Assembly (NCBI GenBank): GCA_964432995.1 | Contig: CAYSPU010000137.1 | Span: forward strand, 1 to 15,959 | DNA length: 15,959 bases | Origin: CAYSPU01 sp964432995 | GTDB taxonomy: Bacteria > Verrucomicrobiota > Verrucomicrobiia > Limisphaerales > JAHDYP01 | Direction of reading: 5' to 3' | Shown here: positions 1-7,254 of the stretch, in pieces | Position numbering within the stretch: position 1 is the first letter of the stretch | Layout of the letters: each line of letters starts with the position of its first letter | Program-made: the position numbers and the translations under genes | Notes under the pieces: generated by a model | What the model was told of the DNA's origin: nothing | What the model saw: only the letters and a program-made list of their open reading frames with translations | The model's database searches: none

Positions 1-335
1 ACCAGACCGTGGACCTCACCGGACACTACCGCAGCGACGAACCCAATAACCCGCGCAAGTGGATGTTCCCCGACGGCACCGCCATCCCGGCCAACGGTTA
101 CCTCCTCGTTTGGGCCGATGAAGACGGCTCCACCGTTCCCGGCCTCCACGCCAGCTTCAAGCTCTCCGCCTCCGGCGAGGAACTCTTCCTCACCGACACC
201 GATGCCAACCTGAACGTCGTGCTGGATTCAATTCTCTTCGGCGAGCAGGAGACCGACCGCTCCTACGGCCGCCCGGCAGCGGACCCGAACGTGTGGTCGA
301 TCCTGGACCCGACCCCCGGCACGCCGAACCCCTGA
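1..335 (+). CDS. Lamin-tail-domain (LTD) protein, C-terminal fragment
   Basis: The reading frame is open from the window edge (first full codon at 3) and ends at TGA 333-335, so only the last ~110 residues of a larger protein are seen. The GTG at 9 is probably internal. The segment has the look of a lamin tail domain, an Ig-like fold: NPRKWMFPDGTAIPANGYLL, then VWADEDG, then HASFKLSASGEELFLTD, then a closing SYGRPAADPNVWSILDPTPG. In Verrucomicrobia such domains commonly end large secreted proteins, often with CotH or other extracellular modules upstream; that link is family knowledge and the upstream part is outside the window. The protein ends exactly where LTD domains usually end (PTPGTPNP), so the C-terminus looks natural. 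The specific function cannot be told from this fragment. Confidence 0.8.
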   Translation, partial: QTVDLTGHYRSDEPNNPRKWMFPDGTAIPANGYLLVWADEDGSTVPGLHASFKLSASGEELFLTDTDANLNVVLDSILFGEQETDRSYGRPAADPNVWSILDPTPGTPNP

Positions 336-366
336 TGAGTAGGTTCACCGTAGACTTGCCACAATC

Positions 367-413
367 CGGAACTCGCCCTCAACCAGAAAAGCCTGCAGGC
401 GTCGGGAGTTCCG
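367..413. repeat. Nested palindrome in the LTD/sigma-factor intergenic gap
   Basis: Arms CGGAACTC (367-374) and GAGTTCCG (406-413) are perfectly complementary. Between them, 391-400 is a perfect 10-bp palindrome, GCCTGCAGGC. The structure lies 32 bp after the LTD stop and 36 bp before the sigma-factor ATG. It could be a terminator-like hairpin (no T-run follows) or an operator; the sequence does not decide. Confidence 0.5.
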
Positions 414-448
414 ACCAATAAACAACTTGGTACTCTCCGCCCATCCCG

Positions 449-1191
449 ATGCTCTCCTCAGGCGTGCCCCCAGCCGGATGCAATCGTGTCTTTGCGACGA
501 TTCATTGGAGTCTGGTCGCGACCGCCGCCGACCCGACTTCACCGCAGGCGGCCGAAGCACTCGAACAGCTCTGCCGCACCTACTGGTACCCCCTCTACGC
601 GTTCGTCCGTCGTTACGGCTGCTCGCCAGAAGACGCCCAGGACCTGACCCAGGCCTTCTTCGAGCGCCTGCTGGGGAAGAACCTGATCGCCGTCGCTGAC
701 CCGCACCGCGGCCGCTTTCGGACCTTTCTGCTCACGGCGCTGAAGAACTTCCTCATCAGCCAGCACGAACACCAAAACGCCGCCAAACGCGGCGGCGGCG
801 TTCGGATTCTCCCGCTCTCTCCCGCCGACCCCGAAACCCGATATCGCGCCGAGCCCGCCGACCCTGCTACTCCGGACCTGCTCTATGAACGTCCTGGGCT
901 CTCACCGTCCTCGAAAACGCCCTGGGCCGACTCCGCCGCGAATACGCCGAGGCCGGACGTGGCTCGTGGTTCGACCAACTCAAGGATTTCGTCTGAGGCC
1001 AGAAGAACGACCTCACCTACGTCGAGGTAGCGCGACAACTGGACCTGACCGAAGACGCGGTGAAGAAATCGGTTCTGCGCCTGCGCCAGCGCTTTCGTCA
1101 CGCCCTCCGCCTCGAGATCAGCCAAACAGTGGCGACGGCCGACGAGGTCGAACTCGAAATGCGCCATCTGATCGAGGTGTTGCGGGGGTAG
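449..1191 (+). pseudogene. ECF-type RNA polymerase sigma factor, disrupted by a frameshift and an in-frame TGA
   Basis: Residues ~18-125 form sigma region 2: an HWSLV start, YWYPLYAFVRRYG, then SPEDAQDLTQAFFERLL and GRFRTFLLTALKNFL. The frame then breaks. Reading CGT CC(893-894) TGG as if one base were missing restores a frame running WALTVLENALGRL from 895. That frame meets TGA at 994-996, where relatives usually have Trp (FVWG-type), then continues as region 4 (LTYVEVARQLDLTEDAVKKS, helix-turn-helix) to TAG 1189-1191. Without the two lesions the protein would be ~247 aa, a plausible length for ECF factors found beside serine/threonine kinases in Verrucomicrobia and Planctomycetes. The kinase gene follows 179 bp downstream on the same strand, which fits a signalling pair. 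Both lesions could be sequencing errors. As written, region 4 cannot be made in frame. Confidence 0.82.
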
Positions 1192-1271
1192 GGGGCCGCA
1201 GGCACCTTGTTAGAGGGTAGGGCGACTTCTCCGAAGGCGCCGAAGGAGTGGTCAACGAAGCATGTGTTTTT

Positions 1272-1293
1272 GGCGCGATGCGGAGATCGCGCC
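1272..1293. repeat. Hairpin upstream of the kinase gene
   Basis: GGCGCGAT (1272-1279) and ATCGCGCC (1286-1293) pair perfectly around a GCGGAG loop, 77 bp before the kinase ATG. It belongs in style to the short GC-rich hairpins elsewhere in the window. No convincing promoter hexamers or Shine-Dalgarno sequence are visible in the 1192-1370 gap. Confidence 0.5.
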
Positions 1294-1370
1294 CCACCTT
1301 CCGTGTCTCTTTTCACTGCATTTCGCGTAGTACCTGATAGAGTCGTCCGAGTTCACCCGGGACCGACGCT

Positions 1371-3461
1371 ATGGCCAGCCAACGTCTTTGTCGGAAATGC
1401 GGCAACCCCCTCGCCGCGGATGCCCCCGAAGGCCTCTGCCTCAAGTGCCTCCTCGACACCGCGCTCGAGGGCGCAGTCCACCTCGATGCGGACGGTGCCT
1501 CCGACAGCGTAACCACCGACGACTCTCCGTCCGCCGTGCCGAGTGGCAAACCGGGCGCTCCGTCGCTCGAAACCAGCGGCGCGGATCAACCCACCGGTCC
1601 GCAGCTTCAGCGGTTCGGTGACTACGAGCTGATCGAGGAAATCGGTCGCGGCGGTATGGGCGTCGTCTACAAGGCCCGCCAAATCAGCCTCGACCGCTTG
1701 GTCGCCCTCAAAACCATCCTCTTCGGACCGTTGGCGACTCCCGAGCAGATCCGCCGCTTCCGGACCGAAGCCTCGGCGGCCGCGGCCCTCCAACACCCCA
1801 ACATCGTCGCCGTGCACGAAGTCGGCGTGCACCAGAACCAGCATTACCTGGTCATGGACCTGGTCGACGGCCCGAACCTCGGCCAACTGGTAAAGGATAA
1901 GCCACTCCCAGCGGGCCAGGCCGCCACCTACCTCAAGGCCGTGGCCGAGGCAATCCACTTCGCCCACGAGCGCGGCATCCTGCATCGGGACCTGAAGCCG
2001 TCGAACGTGCTGGTGGGCTCGGACGATCGACCGCGGGTGGCGGACTTTGGGTTGGCGCGGCGCATCGGGACCGATTCGAGCCTGACGCTGACGGGTCAGA
2101 TGTTGGGATCGCCGAACTACATGCCGCCGGAGCAGGCGGCCGGGGGCGGAGGCAAAGTCGGCCGACCGGCAGATGTGTATGGATTGGGAGCTATTCTCTA
2201 TCACCTGGTTACGGGCAGGCCGCCGTTTCAGGCGGAGACAATTCCCCAGACGATCCAGTTGGTGACGGGTGCGGAGCCGTTGTCGCCAGGGGTCCTGGTG
2301 CCGGGTGTGCCGCGGGATCTCGAGACGATTTGCCTGAAGTGCTTGGAGAAAGACCCGGGGAAGCGGTGCCCGACGGCGCAAGCTCTCGCCGAAGAACTGG
2401 ACCGGTTCTTGAGGGGCGAACCCATCCACGCCCGTCCCGTTGGCCCCGCGGGCAAGGCCTGGCGCTGGTGCCGGCGGAAACCGGCGGTCACGACCACGCT
2501 GGCGGTGTCCCTTGTGTCCCTGCTGGTCATTTCGGTCGTTTCCAGCATCTCTGCGGTGCGCACCAACCGCGCGCGCCAGTCAGAGCGGCTCGAGGCCTAC
2601 TACTCGGCGATCGCGCTGGCGGACCAGTACATCCAGCAGGGAAACATCCAAGGGGCGAAGGACCTGTTGTTTGGATGTCCGGCCGAGTTCCGGCATTGGG
2701 AATGGGGGCACCTGATGTACCTGTGTCATCAGGAGGTGTTGTCAATTGCCACGTACACCAACGAGGTCCCAGTCGATACGACCTCTCCGGAGTCGGTCGC
2801 CTTTGCGCCTTTGGGCAAGAGGCTCTCGTGGCTCTCGTTCACTCCGGACGGTTCGGCTCTCATCACGCAGGGCGTGGACGGTACGGTGAGGATCTGGTCG
2901 ATTGAAGACGGACGCCTTCGGTTCACCGTCGGCGATCCTACCAACGGGGTCCACTGGTATACGGTTGACCCGCTGGGGCATCGTCTGGCGGTGCGAAGCA
3001 AAGACGGCACGGCCCAGGTATTCGATCTTGCCAGCGGCCGCAGGGTGTTCACGGCGGTTCACGCCTCCAACGCCGTTTGCTGTACAGCCCTGGATCCGGG
3101 GGGGCGACAACTCGTGACGGGCGGGGGAGGGGCGGTGCGCGTCTGGGATGTAGAGCACAAAGAGTGCTTGCGTCGCTGGGAAGTCGGTCCGGGATCCTTC
3201 GAGCGGTTTGAGCTGAACGAACCGGGAACGCAGTTGGTGGCGAAGCAGGGCCGCCGAACCACGGTGTGGGACCTGGGTTCGGGGGTCGAGTTGGATCGAC
3301 GCGAAACGCCGGTGAAACCAGGGGCGATGGTTTCCTTCGAGGGAGCAAAAGGGAACCTGGTCACCTACGACGCGGACAACCGAGCCTGGCTCTGGCACAC
3401 CAACGGCAGTCGCACCGACTTGAGGCCATTCGGGCGTCTTCCCCCCTTGGACGAGCGATGA
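1371..3461 (+). CDS. Zinc-ribbon / serine-threonine protein kinase / TM / WD40-repeat protein
   Basis: Predicted inner-membrane Hanks-type kinase of 696 aa. The N-terminus has two Cys pairs (C7-x2-C10, C23-x2-C26) that look like a small zinc ribbon. The kinase domain spans ~85-350: glycine loop GRGGMGVV (92-99), VALK with K114, catalytic HRDLKPSN (D207, K209, N212), DFG 225-227, and a PPE motif at 252-254 in the APE position. A hydrophobic segment at ~374-394 follows a basic RWCRRK stretch, so the kinase should be cytoplasmic. Beyond it lie an AEFRHWEWGHL linker and about four WD40-like blades (for example GVDGTVRIWS, GGAVRVWDV, RRTTVWDLGSG). Full propellers need about seven blades and relatives usually run longer, so the C-terminus is probably truncated; it stops 20 bp before the convergent vapC. 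Third codon positions change from C-ending to G-ending near HRDLKPSN. It probably signals with the upstream sigma factor (inference). Confidence 0.9.
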   Translation: MASQRLCRKCGNPLAADAPEGLCLKCLLDTALEGAVHLDADGASDSVTTDDSPSAVPSGKPGAPSLETSGADQPTGPQLQRFGDYELIEEIGRGGMGVVYKARQISLDRLVALKTILFGPLATPEQIRRFRTEASAAAALQHPNIVAVHEVGVHQNQHYLVMDLVDGPNLGQLVKDKPLPAGQAATYLKAVAEAIHFAHERGILHRDLKPSNVLVGSDDRPRVADFGLARRIGTDSSLTLTGQMLGSPNYMPPEQAAGGGGKVGRPADVYGLGAILYHLVTGRPPFQAETIPQTIQLVTGAEPLSPGVLVPGVPRDLETICLKCLEKDPGKRCPTAQALAEELDRFLRGEPIHARPVGPAGKAWRWCRRKPAVTTTLAVSLVSLLVISVVSSISAVRTNRARQSERLEAYYSAIALADQYIQQGNIQGAKDLLFGCPAEFRHWEWGHLMYLCHQEVLSIATYTNEVPVDTTSPESVAFAPLGKRLSWLSFTPDGSALITQGVDGTVRIWSIEDGRLRFTVGDPTNGVHWYTVDPLGHRLAVRSKDGTAQVFDLASGRRVFTAVHASNAVCCTALDPGGRQLVTGGGGAVRVWDVEHKECLRRWEVGPGSFERFELNEPGTQLVAKQGRRTTVWDLGSGVELDRRETPVKPGAMVSFEGAKGNLVTYDADNRAWLWHTNGSRTDLRPFGRLPPLDER

Positions 3462-3481
3462 CTGTCCTCTTCGGGTGCCGG

Positions 3482-3889
3482 CTACAGACCGAGCACCGTC
3501 AGGTTGGGGGCGACGTGCCGGAAGTGCGCGACGTTGAGGGTGCGGACCTCCTGGCATCCGGAAAGGCGTGCGGCCTGCGCGTGCAGCGCGTCGTAGATCG
3601 TTCCGCCCCGGATACCGTGGGGTGGTGCCGCCGAGATCATGGAGCGATACTCCGCGACGGACAGCGCCCGGACACTCAGCATCCGCGCCAAGTCCTCGAC
3701 CATCCGGGCGGCATCGGCCGGATGGATCTTGAGTCGCGGGTCACCCGAAAGGGTCGCGTAGGCCTCTGCCAGAGCGTGGGCTGACGTACAGGCGTCCGGC
3801 GCATTCGCCAAAGAGTCCGCCGCGGCATACTTCGGGCTCTGGCTCAGGCACGACTCGACCAGGACCGAGCTGTCGAGGAATCGTCTCAC
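3482..3889 (-). CDS. vapC: PIN-domain ribonuclease toxin (VapC type)
   Basis: A 135-aa PIN-domain protein, the usual VapC size. It starts FLDSSVLVE with D6 as first acidic residue; further candidate metal ligands are E42 (ALAEAYA) and D100 (GGTIYDALHAQAA), with N119 in the TLNVAHF segment before the C-terminal strand. VapC toxins are Mg2+-dependent endoribonucleases, typically cleaving tRNA or rRNA. The GTG start (3887-3889) overlaps the TGA of the upstream antitoxin in a GTGA tetranucleotide, so the two are translationally coupled. The gene converges tail-to-tail with the kinase. It is a different PIN subgroup from the two plus-strand toxins at 6832 and 8253, which share the DDPFL motif and resemble each other. 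The family call is secure; the RNA target is unknown. Confidence 0.88.
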   Translation of the reverse strand: MRRFLDSSVLVESCLSQSPKYAAADSLANAPDACTSAHALAEAYATLSGDPRLKIHPADAARMVEDLARMLSVRALSVAEYRSMISAAPPHGIRGGTIYDALHAQAARLSGCQEVRTLNVAHFRHVAPNLTVLGL

Positions 3890-4143
3890 CGCCGGAGCCT
3901 CCGTTCCCGCAAGCGGAGGACGGCCTCGCCGCTGTCCCAGTTCTCCGGCAACGGTCCGGAGAAGACCAGTCGCCCGCGTTTGCGCGAGACGGCCCCGCCC
4001 GGGCGCTCCGGTGCGGTGATCTGTGCCGTCTGACCGACCACCTCGACCGTAACCGAGGTGCGCCCCAGCACGCCGATCGCCTCACGGATCTCCTTGGGCA
4101 ACACCAACCGGCCAACCTCGTCCACCGTGACAGACGTTTTCAT
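3886..4143 (-). CDS. vapB: AbrB/SpoVT-type antitoxin (VapB-like)
   Basis: An 85-aa protein whose first half is a swapped-hairpin AbrB DNA-binding domain (SVTVDEVGRLVLPKEIREAI, then a VTVEVV strand). The basic C-terminal half (FSGPLPENWDSGEAVLRLRE) should wrap the toxin. I chose the ATG at 4141-4143 because the domain starts there; the frame stays open upstream to 4212, but the extra 23 residues do not resemble the family. Antitoxins of this type neutralise VapC and repress their own promoter together with it. A pair of overlapping palindromes lies 17-47 bp upstream and is the likely operator. The stop overlaps the toxin start by 4 bp. Confidence 0.87.
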   Translation of the reverse strand: MKTSVTVDEVGRLVLPKEIREAIGVLGRTSVTVEVVGQTAQITAPERPGGAVSRKRGRLVFSGPLPENWDSGEAVLRLRERRLRR

Positions 4144-4159
4144 CGACGCCAACCTACCA

Positions 4160-4190
4160 ATTGCCAACCCTATGGCAATGGATTTCCATT
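4160..4190 (-). promoter_or_regulatory. Candidate vapBC operator: two overlapping palindromes
   Basis: ATTGCCA (4160-4166) pairs with TGGCAAT (4173-4179), spacer 6. AATGG (4177-4181) pairs with CCATT (4186-4190), spacer 4. The two palindromes share bases 4177-4179, so as RNA or cruciform they would be mutually exclusive. The site sits directly upstream of the antitoxin ATG, where autorepressing VapBC complexes bind in characterised systems. The site is AT-rich compared with its surroundings. Binding is inferred from position and symmetry. Confidence 0.5.
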
Positions 4191-4280
4191 GAGGCGAGGT
4201 CTCTCCTCGCAAATCTCCGACCCTACCCCATCGGCGAACGACCCGCGAGGCCGCGCGTCCCTACCTGACGGTTCATGGAA

Positions 4281-4483
4281 AGGGCGCGAGAATCCCTGTC
4301 ACTTTTCCCCCTGTTTCCCGTAGTACGAGGTTGATGAAGGGAATCATGCCCTGGTCACCGCCTCCGTCTGCCGCGCCGATCCTGGTCGCGGCCAGCGTGG
4401 CGATGCCCGTTGGGCATGGCTCCCGTGCGAACCCCAAACCGCCCATGAAACCGACCTGTTCGATAGCCCGTTGCGTTTGGCAC
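4281..4483 (+). repeat. Long direct repeat, copy A (leader and signal-peptide region of the FG-GAP gene)
   Basis: These 203 bases recur at 7386-7588 (offset 3105) with about 12 substitutions and no indels by hand alignment. The repeat begins in the non-coding leader (AGGGCGCGAGA) and runs into the signal peptide of the FG-GAP protein; copy B runs straight into the assembly gap, so the true repeat is longer. It marks duplication of the whole gene. Confidence 0.95.
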
Positions 4484-6151
4484 ATCTGGAGCGCCTGGTG
4501 CCTGCTGGCGCTCGGCTGTGGCAACCTCCACGCCCAAGACCCGACCATCACCAGAGGCCCGACCAACTTCTGGCACTCCGTCAGTATCGGCGCCACAGTC
4601 ACAAACCGAGTGTGGGTGATCGGCGGTTACACCTACCAATGGCGGCTCAACGGTACGCCCATCTCCTGGGCGACGAACTACAGCATCACTCTCACCAACG
4701 TGCAAATGGCCGACGCCGGTCCCTACGACGTCGTCGTCACCGACGCCGTGGGCGCCTCGGTCACCAGCGACATCGACGAACTCGAAGTCAATCCGATGTT
4801 CATCATGATCACCGGCAGCCCGGTCACCACCAATAATATCGGCACCTGGCAGGCAGCGTGGTTCGATTACGACAATGACGGCTACGTGGATCTACTCAAC
4901 GGTGAGGACCACCCCGGCAGGACAGCTCGCGACGCGAGTCTCTACCAGAACAACGGCGACGGCACGTTCCGAAAGATGACGGCCAGTGAGGTCGGCTCGC
5001 TGGTATCCGCCCCCATGGCCAGTCTGGGCGGCTGTGTCTGGGGAGATTTCGATAACGACGGCGATCCTGATGTCTGGGACAACGCACGGGCCAACGGTGG
5101 TCTTCACTGGAATGACGGGACGGGCCGGTTCACCCAGCTCAACGTCGGCAGCCTGCCCAGCGGCTTCGCGGGGGTCACGGGCCTGGCGGACTATGACAAC
5201 GACGGGGTTCTGGATCTGACGATGCTAGGCGGCGACCCGTTGGACCTGACGACGGTGCGGATTCAACTCCATCACAATCTGGGTGGGACGAACTTCGAAG
5301 AGGTAGCGATCAGCGCGGGAATCGCGCGGTTCTCGGCGAATCCACCCTGGACCGGAGGCTGGGGGGATTACGACAACGATGGCTGGCAGGATCTGCTCTG
5401 CAGGCCGCTTTGGAGCCCGGCGGAACCTGGGGTCCTCTACCGGAACCTCGGGGATGGAACATTCGAGTCCATCGACCTCGGCAGCCCGACCTATGATTGG
5501 GAAGCCGACGCGGGAGGAGGGTTGTGGGCGGACTACAACAACGATGGCTTTCTCGACCTGTTCATGCCTCATAACAATGGGAACCCACACCCCAACTTTC
5601 TCTTCCGAAACAACCTCCCGGCACTCGGCAATAGAGACCACTGGCTCAAGGTGAAGCTGGAAGGCCGGGTCTCGAACCGGGCTGGGATCGGAGCCAAGGT
5701 TCGGGTGCAAGCGACCAATGGCGGTCGAACTCTCTGGCAGTTGCGTGAGATTTCCGGGAGCTCCATCAGCGGTTCGGATGGCCCGCTGCTGATCGCCCAC
5801 TTTGGCTTGGGTGACGCGACGAACGTGACGACGCTCCGGATCGAGTGGCCATCGGGGATTGTGCAGGAGTTCAACGATGTCGCCGCGGATCAGCATCTGA
5901 CCATTGTCGAGCACGAGGACTACCCGACGAACGCTCTGCCGGCGATTGCCTCGGTCAGCGCCTCGACGAACGGCCTGTCACTGACGATCCAGGAACCTAC
6001 GGCCGGGGCTCACTACGCCCTCGAAGGTTCCACGGATCTGCAGAACTGGGCGATGTTGCTGGGCCGCACGAGTGCCGGCGGGACGCAATCCTTCACCGAC
6101 ACCAAGACCACGAACTACCCGGCACGGTTTTACCGGGTGATCGTGCCCTGA
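4445..6151 (+). CDS. Secreted Ig-like / FG-GAP (VCBS) / ASPIC-UnbV repeat protein
   Basis: From ATG 4445 the protein is 568 aa and starts with a signal peptide (MKPTCSIARC, a hydrophobic run WSAWCLLALGC, cleavage near LHA/Q). The frame is also open from TTG 4331/ATG 4334; those 38 residues are repeated in copy B but would bury the signal peptide. Domains by position from 4445: Ig-like ~32-115 (VTNRVWV to VTSDIDELEV), then five Ca2+-binding DxDxDG-type loops of FG-GAP blades (DYDNDGYVD, DFDNDGDPD, DYDNDGVLD, DYDNDGWQD, DYNNDGFLD), then an ASPIC/UnbV domain ~398-490 (NRAGIGAKVRVQ, IEWPSG, LTIVEH), then a C-terminal domain YALEGSTDLQNW typical of Verrucomicrobia. Such proteins are extracellular or surface-bound; the partner or ligand is unknown. 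Codons change from C-ending to G-ending at about one third of the gene. A hairpin terminator follows 43 bp after the stop. Confidence 0.9.
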   Translation: MKPTCSIARCVWHIWSAWCLLALGCGNLHAQDPTITRGPTNFWHSVSIGATVTNRVWVIGGYTYQWRLNGTPISWATNYSITLTNVQMADAGPYDVVVTDAVGASVTSDIDELEVNPMFIMITGSPVTTNNIGTWQAAWFDYDNDGYVDLLNGEDHPGRTARDASLYQNNGDGTFRKMTASEVGSLVSAPMASLGGCVWGDFDNDGDPDVWDNARANGGLHWNDGTGRFTQLNVGSLPSGFAGVTGLADYDNDGVLDLTMLGGDPLDLTTVRIQLHHNLGGTNFEEVAISAGIARFSANPPWTGGWGDYDNDGWQDLLCRPLWSPAEPGVLYRNLGDGTFESIDLGSPTYDWEADAGGGLWADYNNDGFLDLFMPHNNGNPHPNFLFRNNLPALGNRDHWLKVKLEGRVSNRAGIGAKVRVQATNGGRTLWQLREISGSSISGSDGPLLIAHFGLGDATNVTTLRIEWPSGIVQEFNDVAADQHLTIVEHEDYPTNALPAIASVSASTNGLSLTIQEPTAGAHYALEGSTDLQNWAMLLGRTSAGGTQSFTDTKTTNYPARFYRVIVP

Positions 6152-6193
6152 GGCGGCAGCCTGACCACGGACGGCCTCGGCTCTCCGCGGAGA

Positions 6194-6216
6194 GGGGGGA
6201 CGTTGTGCGTCCCCCC
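6194..6216 (+). terminator. GC-rich hairpin, likely terminator of the FG-GAP gene
   Basis: GGGGGGAC (6194-6201) pairs perfectly with GTCCCCCC (6209-6216) around the loop GTTGTGC, followed by TTTCC. It lies 43 bp after the stop of the FG-GAP gene. The T-run is short, so intrinsic termination is plausible but not certain. Confidence 0.6.
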
Positions 6217-6274
6217 TTTCCATCCGCGTTCATCCGTAATCCGTGGTTCTTGAGAGTGCTTGCGTTTGAACGGA

Positions 6275-6339
6275 AGGCAGCAGAGGGAGCAGAGTGAATG
6301 GGGAGGGGCGATGGACTCTGCTCCAGTTCTCTGCTGCCT
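6275..6339. repeat. Bulged 21-bp stem-loop
   Basis: Left arm 6275-6295 pairs with 6315-6324 (ACTCTGCTCC) and 6329-6339 (CTCTGCTGCCT), giving 21 pairs with a 4-nt AGTT bulge (6325-6328) and a 19-nt loop. The arm GGCAGCAGAGGGAGCAGAG reads like a dispersed intergenic repeat unit. Its function is unknown. Confidence 0.6.
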
Positions 6340-6565
6340 CCGCTTCGGTCAAGGGCCGGACCTGCGCCTGCATCAGCGCGTGCGCATGGTTGTTCACGGG
6401 GGTTGTTCCCCACCGTTTGGTACCAGTACGCCCCTCCAAGGCTTTCCATCGCCGACATCTGCTCGCCGCAGCGGATTCCCAGGGCGACGTTCTGCCGGTA
6501 TCTGGCGCCGAGCTGGGCTTGACGGAAGCAGGGCGTAGGAGAATCTTACATGTGTGACGACCACG

Positions 6566-6835
6566 ATGACCGTGACCACCAAGCGCCAGGTGGTGTTGCC
6601 CAAGTCGATGTGCGAGCGCAAGCGTATCGGGCCAGGAACCTCCTTGCGGATCACCGAGGTCGGCGAAGGCTTCTACGTGACGCCCGTGCCGGAGCCGACC
6701 GAAGCCGAGCTGGCAGCGGTATTCAAGGCACTGGATGAGGGACGACGTCCCCGGCCCATCGCGGCCGAGGATGAGGCTGTCATCCAGGACGAGATCACAA
6801 AGTACCGGGCTGAGCGGCGGAGGCGCAAAGCGTGA
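6566..6835 (+). CDS. AbrB/SpoVT-type antitoxin
   Basis: An 89-aa protein starting with an AbrB-like swapped-hairpin domain (VTTKRQVVLPKSM, then GPGTSLRITEVGEGFYVTPV). An acidic helix (PTEAELAAVFKALDEG) and a basic tail (TKYRAERRRRKA) follow and probably bind the toxin. The start is uncertain: ATG 6566 fits the domain; GTG 6554 would add four residues and sits 12 nt after AGGAG (6537-6541). The stop overlaps the GTG of the downstream PIN toxin as GTGA, so the pair is coupled. It is only distantly like the AbrB-type antitoxin at 3886-4143. It is inferred to autorepress and to neutralise the adjacent toxin; no clear palindromic operator is visible. Confidence 0.82.
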   Translation: MTVTTKRQVVLPKSMCERKRIGPGTSLRITEVGEGFYVTPVPEPTEAELAAVFKALDEGRRPRPIAAEDEAVIQDEITKYRAERRRRKA

Positions 6836-7242
6836 CCGTCGTCGTGGACACGAACGTCGTGGTGTCGGCGGCGTTCTGGCCCAAGAGCGAGGATCGGCGG
6901 TGCTTCGTGCTCCTGGCGCGGCGCAAGTGCCGCTTGGCCGTCACGGAGGCCATCCTGGACGAGTATCGTGTCCTTGCGACTCGGATCGGACGCCGGGAGT
7001 GTCCTGACCGAACCCCCACCCCTTTCGTGGACTGGATCGAGCGCGTGGCGTTGCTGGTGGAACCGTCCCCGTTGGGCGAGCGGCGCAGTCGGGACGTCAA
7101 AGACGACCCGTTTCTCGCCTGTGCCCTCGCCAGCCGCGCCGAGTTCATCGTGACCAAAGACAAGGACTTGTTGGTGCTCGAGAAGCCCTTCGGCATCGCG
7201 ATCGTCACGCCCAGGGAGTTCTCTCGCAAGTTGAGGCCTTGA
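6832..7242 (+). CDS. PIN-domain toxin (DDPFL subfamily), copy 1
   Basis: A 136-aa PIN-domain protein of the 'putative toxin-antitoxin toxin component, PIN family' kind. It begins VVVDTNVVVSAAF (D6), has E44 (ILDEYRVL), the diagnostic DVKDDPFLACALA (D91, D92), then FIVTKDKDLLVL (D110, D112) and a closing strand GIAIVTPREF. These acidic residues would bind Mg2+/Mn2+ for RNA cleavage. The GTG start lies within a GTGA overlap with the AbrB-like antitoxin. The protein at 8253-8669 aligns with it almost without gaps (VDTNVVV/FDTNVVV, PLG, DDPFLA, ITPRQ/VTPRE), so the two are paralogs, yet their antitoxins are from different families. All expected catalytic acids are present, so it looks intact. Confidence 0.88.
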   Translation: MTVVVDTNVVVSAAFWPKSEDRRCFVLLARRKCRLAVTEAILDEYRVLATRIGRRECPDRTPTPFVDWIERVALLVEPSPLGERRSRDVKDDPFLACALASRAEFIVTKDKDLLVLEKPFGIAIVTPREFSRKLRP

Positions 7243-7254
7243 CGCGGCGGCACT

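Larger units (their letters stand above)
6152..6553. other. 402-bp intergenic region between FG-GAP gene and TA module
   Basis: It contains a terminator-like hairpin (6194-6216), a 21-bp bulged stem-loop (6275-6339) and a Shine-Dalgarno-like AGGAG at 6537-6541. CATCCGCGTTCATCCGTAAT at 6222-6241 looks like a dispersed intergenic phrase rather than coding sequence. On the minus strand around 6400-6530 the translation (for example QLGARYRQNVALGIRCGEQM) has a coding look but no start or full domain. I cannot assign it; it may be a decayed gene fragment. Confidence 0.5.

Noticed and set aside
994..996. UGA recoding (Trp or selenocysteine) in the sigma factor
   Set aside because: A frameshift is also present, other genes terminate at TGA, and no selenocysteine-insertion-like hairpin is evident.
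1353..2429. Minus-strand frame of 358 codons opposite the kinase
   Set aside because: It mirrors conserved kinase motifs and has no recognisable domain of its own.
6390..6540. Minus-strand gene suggested by QLGARYRQNVALGIRCGEQM
   Set aside because: No start codon, no complete domain and stops on both sides; at most a decayed fragment, not supportable as a gene.
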